Shown here: positions 6,689-7,056 of the stretch, in pieces
Position numbering within the stretch: position 1 is the stretch's first letter
How the letters are laid out: every line of letters begins with the position of its first letter
Origin: Fidelibacterota bacterium
Lineage (GTDB): Bacteria; Fidelibacterota; Fidelibacteria; Fidelibacterales; Fidelibacteraceae
NCBI GenBank assembly: GCA_030596185.1
Contig: JAUVKP010000057.1
Location: forward strand, 1 to 7,056
Reading direction: 5' to 3'
DNA length: 7,056 nt
Notes under the pieces: model-generated
Databases searched by the model: none
The model's input: only the letters and a program-made list of their open reading frames with translations
What the model was told of the DNA's origin: nothing
Translations under genes and position numbers: made by a program

Positions 6689-6736
6689 CAGCCTTCGCCA
6701 CCAACTTCGCCACCCCGAACAATCGGGGCGCTGGTC
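6686..6736. repeat. Nested inverted repeat in insert 2 with an internal direct repeat
   Basis: Outer arms GACCAGC (6686-6692) and GCTGGTC (6730-6736) are perfectly complementary. Inside, CCCCGA (6713-6718) pairs with TCGGGG (6723-6728) around an ACAA loop. The left half also holds the 10-bp direct repeat CTTCGCCACC at 6693-6702 and 6705-6714. A longer alternative pairing joins CCAGCC (6688-6693) with GGCTGG (6748-6753). This could be a small non-autonomous mobile or palindromic repeat, but no target-site duplication is identifiable. Confidence 0.6.
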
Positions 6737-6758
6737 AGGAAGGTTACGGCTGGCAGGC

Positions 6759-6772
6759 GTGAGACGTGAGAA
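6759..6772. repeat. Heptamer repeat block 3 (two units)
   Basis: GTGAGAC and GTGAGAA stand in tandem after insert 2, in the same orientation as blocks 1 and 2. They end at an A-rich run. Confidence 0.65.
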
Positions 6773-6805
6773 AAAAGTTGAATCATTAAATTTATGAAAA
6801 ATTTG

Positions 6806-6831
6806 GGTTTCAAACCTGAACTTGACTCAAG
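6806..6831. repeat. Two adjacent 11-bp palindromes
   Basis: GGTTTCAAACC (6806-6816) and CTTGACTCAAG (6821-6831) are each perfect five-base inverted repeats around a central C, with centres 15 bp apart. They lie just upstream of the CRP/FNR-type box and could be operator half-site pairs. Being short, they could also be chance. Confidence 0.4.
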
Positions 6832-6844
6832 CTGTTTAAAAAAC

Positions 6845-6860
6845 TGTGATTCAGGTCACA
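6845..6860 (+). promoter_or_regulatory. CRP/FNR-family binding site (TGTGA-N6-TCACA)
   Basis: TGTGATTCAGGTCACA matches the ten defining bases of the CRP-type palindrome. The flanks (AAAC before, TGAAA after) also agree well with the AT-rich extended consensus. The centre is at 6852.5. A GATATT hexamer at 6881-6886 would give a start near 6893, placing the box at about -41, the class II activator position, for transcription to the right. The regulated gene would lie beyond the window. The regulator itself is not visible, and Crp/Fnr family members with related boxes are widespread, so the inducer cannot be named. Confidence 0.55.
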
Positions 6861-6959
6861 TGAAAATCTATTGTAACAAAGATATTTTTTTCTACTCATA
6901 ATTTATATTTATCTTACTCTTAACCCGTTGTGCGAAACTAATATGTAAGTGTAATACAA

Positions 6960-7056
6960 CTGTCATTTCGATTGAATTTTCAGTCATTTGGCTGAAAATG
7001 AATAGAGAAATCTCAAACATTTAACAAAATTGTGCGGTTTGAGATCCCTCCCAACC
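6960..7056. repeat. Left part of a dispersed-repeat-like palindromic element (truncated by window)
   Basis: The segment opens with CTGTCATTTCGA and later reads GAGAAATCTC, then GAGATCCCTCCC near the edge. This resembles a common intergenic repeat of many Bacteroidetes and related genomes (recalled pattern, not searched). ATCTCAAAC (7010-7018) is perfectly complementary to GTTTGAGAT (7037-7045) around an 18-nt loop. A second stem, ATTTTCAG (6976-6983) with CTGAAAAT (6992-6999), lies upstream. GTCATTT occurs twice (6962 and 6983). The matching right arm, expected to end in something like AATGACAG, would be outside the window. Confidence 0.55.

Larger units (their letters stand above)
6451..7056. 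other. Gene-poor intergenic region rich in repeats and palindromes
   Basis: I find no credible gene in these 606 bases. Long frames on the - strand between 6495 and 6813 are translations of the heptamer repeats (recurring SHVSR) and lack ribosome-binding sites. From left to right the region holds the secD leader and a possible promoter, three GTGAGAC repeat blocks with two hairpin inserts (6567-6772), an AT-rich stretch with a palindrome cluster including a CRP/FNR-type box (6806-6860), and a dispersed-repeat-like element running off the right edge (6960-7056). The next gene on the right is not visible. Confidence 0.7.

Noticed and set aside
6567..6772. CRISPR array
   Set aside because: Repeat units are only 7 bp and contiguous, the inserts differ in length and form hairpins, and there are no 23-40 bp direct repeats or cas genes.
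6495..6813. Two overlapping - strand open frames (75 and 96 codons) upstream of secD
   Set aside because: Their translations are dominated by recurring SHVSR/TFHV segments that come directly from the GTGAGAC heptamers. Neither has a ribosome-binding site, and they occupy different frames of the same repeats.
6794..6901. Possible 35-residue + strand peptide with three cysteines (starts MKNLGFKPEL)
   Set aside because: There is no Shine-Dalgarno sequence before the ATG, it overlaps the palindrome cluster and CRP-type box, and it resembles nothing I recognise. A regulatory reading of the stretch is better supported.
6928..6957. Promoter TTGTGC-18 bp-TAATAC on the + strand
   Set aside because: The -35 is weak and the pair is the kind expected by chance in AT-rich sequence. 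It leads straight into the palindromic repeat, so support is too slight to list.
1..7056. tRNA, rRNA or riboswitch genes
   Set aside because: I looked through the intergenic parts on both strands and found no cloverleaf, rRNA segment or recognisable riboswitch core.

Overview
The window carries ordinary bacterial genes at roughly 40% GC (estimated by eye), plus a gene-poor right flank full of short repeats and palindromes. It fits a strictly anaerobic, fermentative, two-membrane bacterium. The evidence is the C-terminal part of an [FeFe]-hydrogenase catalytic subunit, and SecD and SecF encoded as two separate proteins. Bacteroidetes usually fuse SecD and SecF, so a different anaerobic lineage is likelier. 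A Cloacimonadota-like member of the FCB superphylum is my best guess from overall flavour; it is inference, not proof.

Left end (1-633, + strand): the last 196 codons of an H-cluster [FeFe] hydrogenase, followed by a strong hairpin terminator with a GNRA-type loop. Positions 634-723 are a convergent intergenic gap. It contains five decaying 8-bp tandem units (TAAACCCC type) that run into the stop codon of the next gene.

Middle (724-3526, - strand): a tightly packed three-gene operon, read right to left. It encodes an ABC ATPase, an ABC-3 family metal permease (ATGA overlap with the ATPase), and a MOFRL-family glycerate 2-kinase (28-nt overlap with the permease). The transporter resembles zinc/manganese importers (ZnuCB/MntBC type), but no substrate-binding protein gene is present here. 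The kinase probably makes 2-phosphoglycerate for glycolysis; why it sits with a metal transporter is not evident.

Right-middle (3546-6432, - strand): secD-secF, the proton-motive-force-driven accessory pair of the Sec translocon. The two are translationally coupled: the Shine-Dalgarno of secF overlaps the secD stop codon, and secF starts with GTG. The operon ends in an almost perfect 36-nt palindromic terminator that separates it from the ABC operon. No yajC lies beside secD.

Right end (6451-7056): no convincing gene. It holds a weak candidate secD promoter, three blocks of a degenerate 7-bp tandem repeat (GTGAGAC) separated by two hairpin-forming inserts, and a cluster of palindromes. That cluster includes a perfect CRP/FNR-type box (TGTGA-N6-TCACA) placed as for a class II promoter firing rightward. 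The left part of a dispersed-repeat-like palindromic element runs off the window. I see no new biological system; the non-coding right flank is the part most worth a second look.
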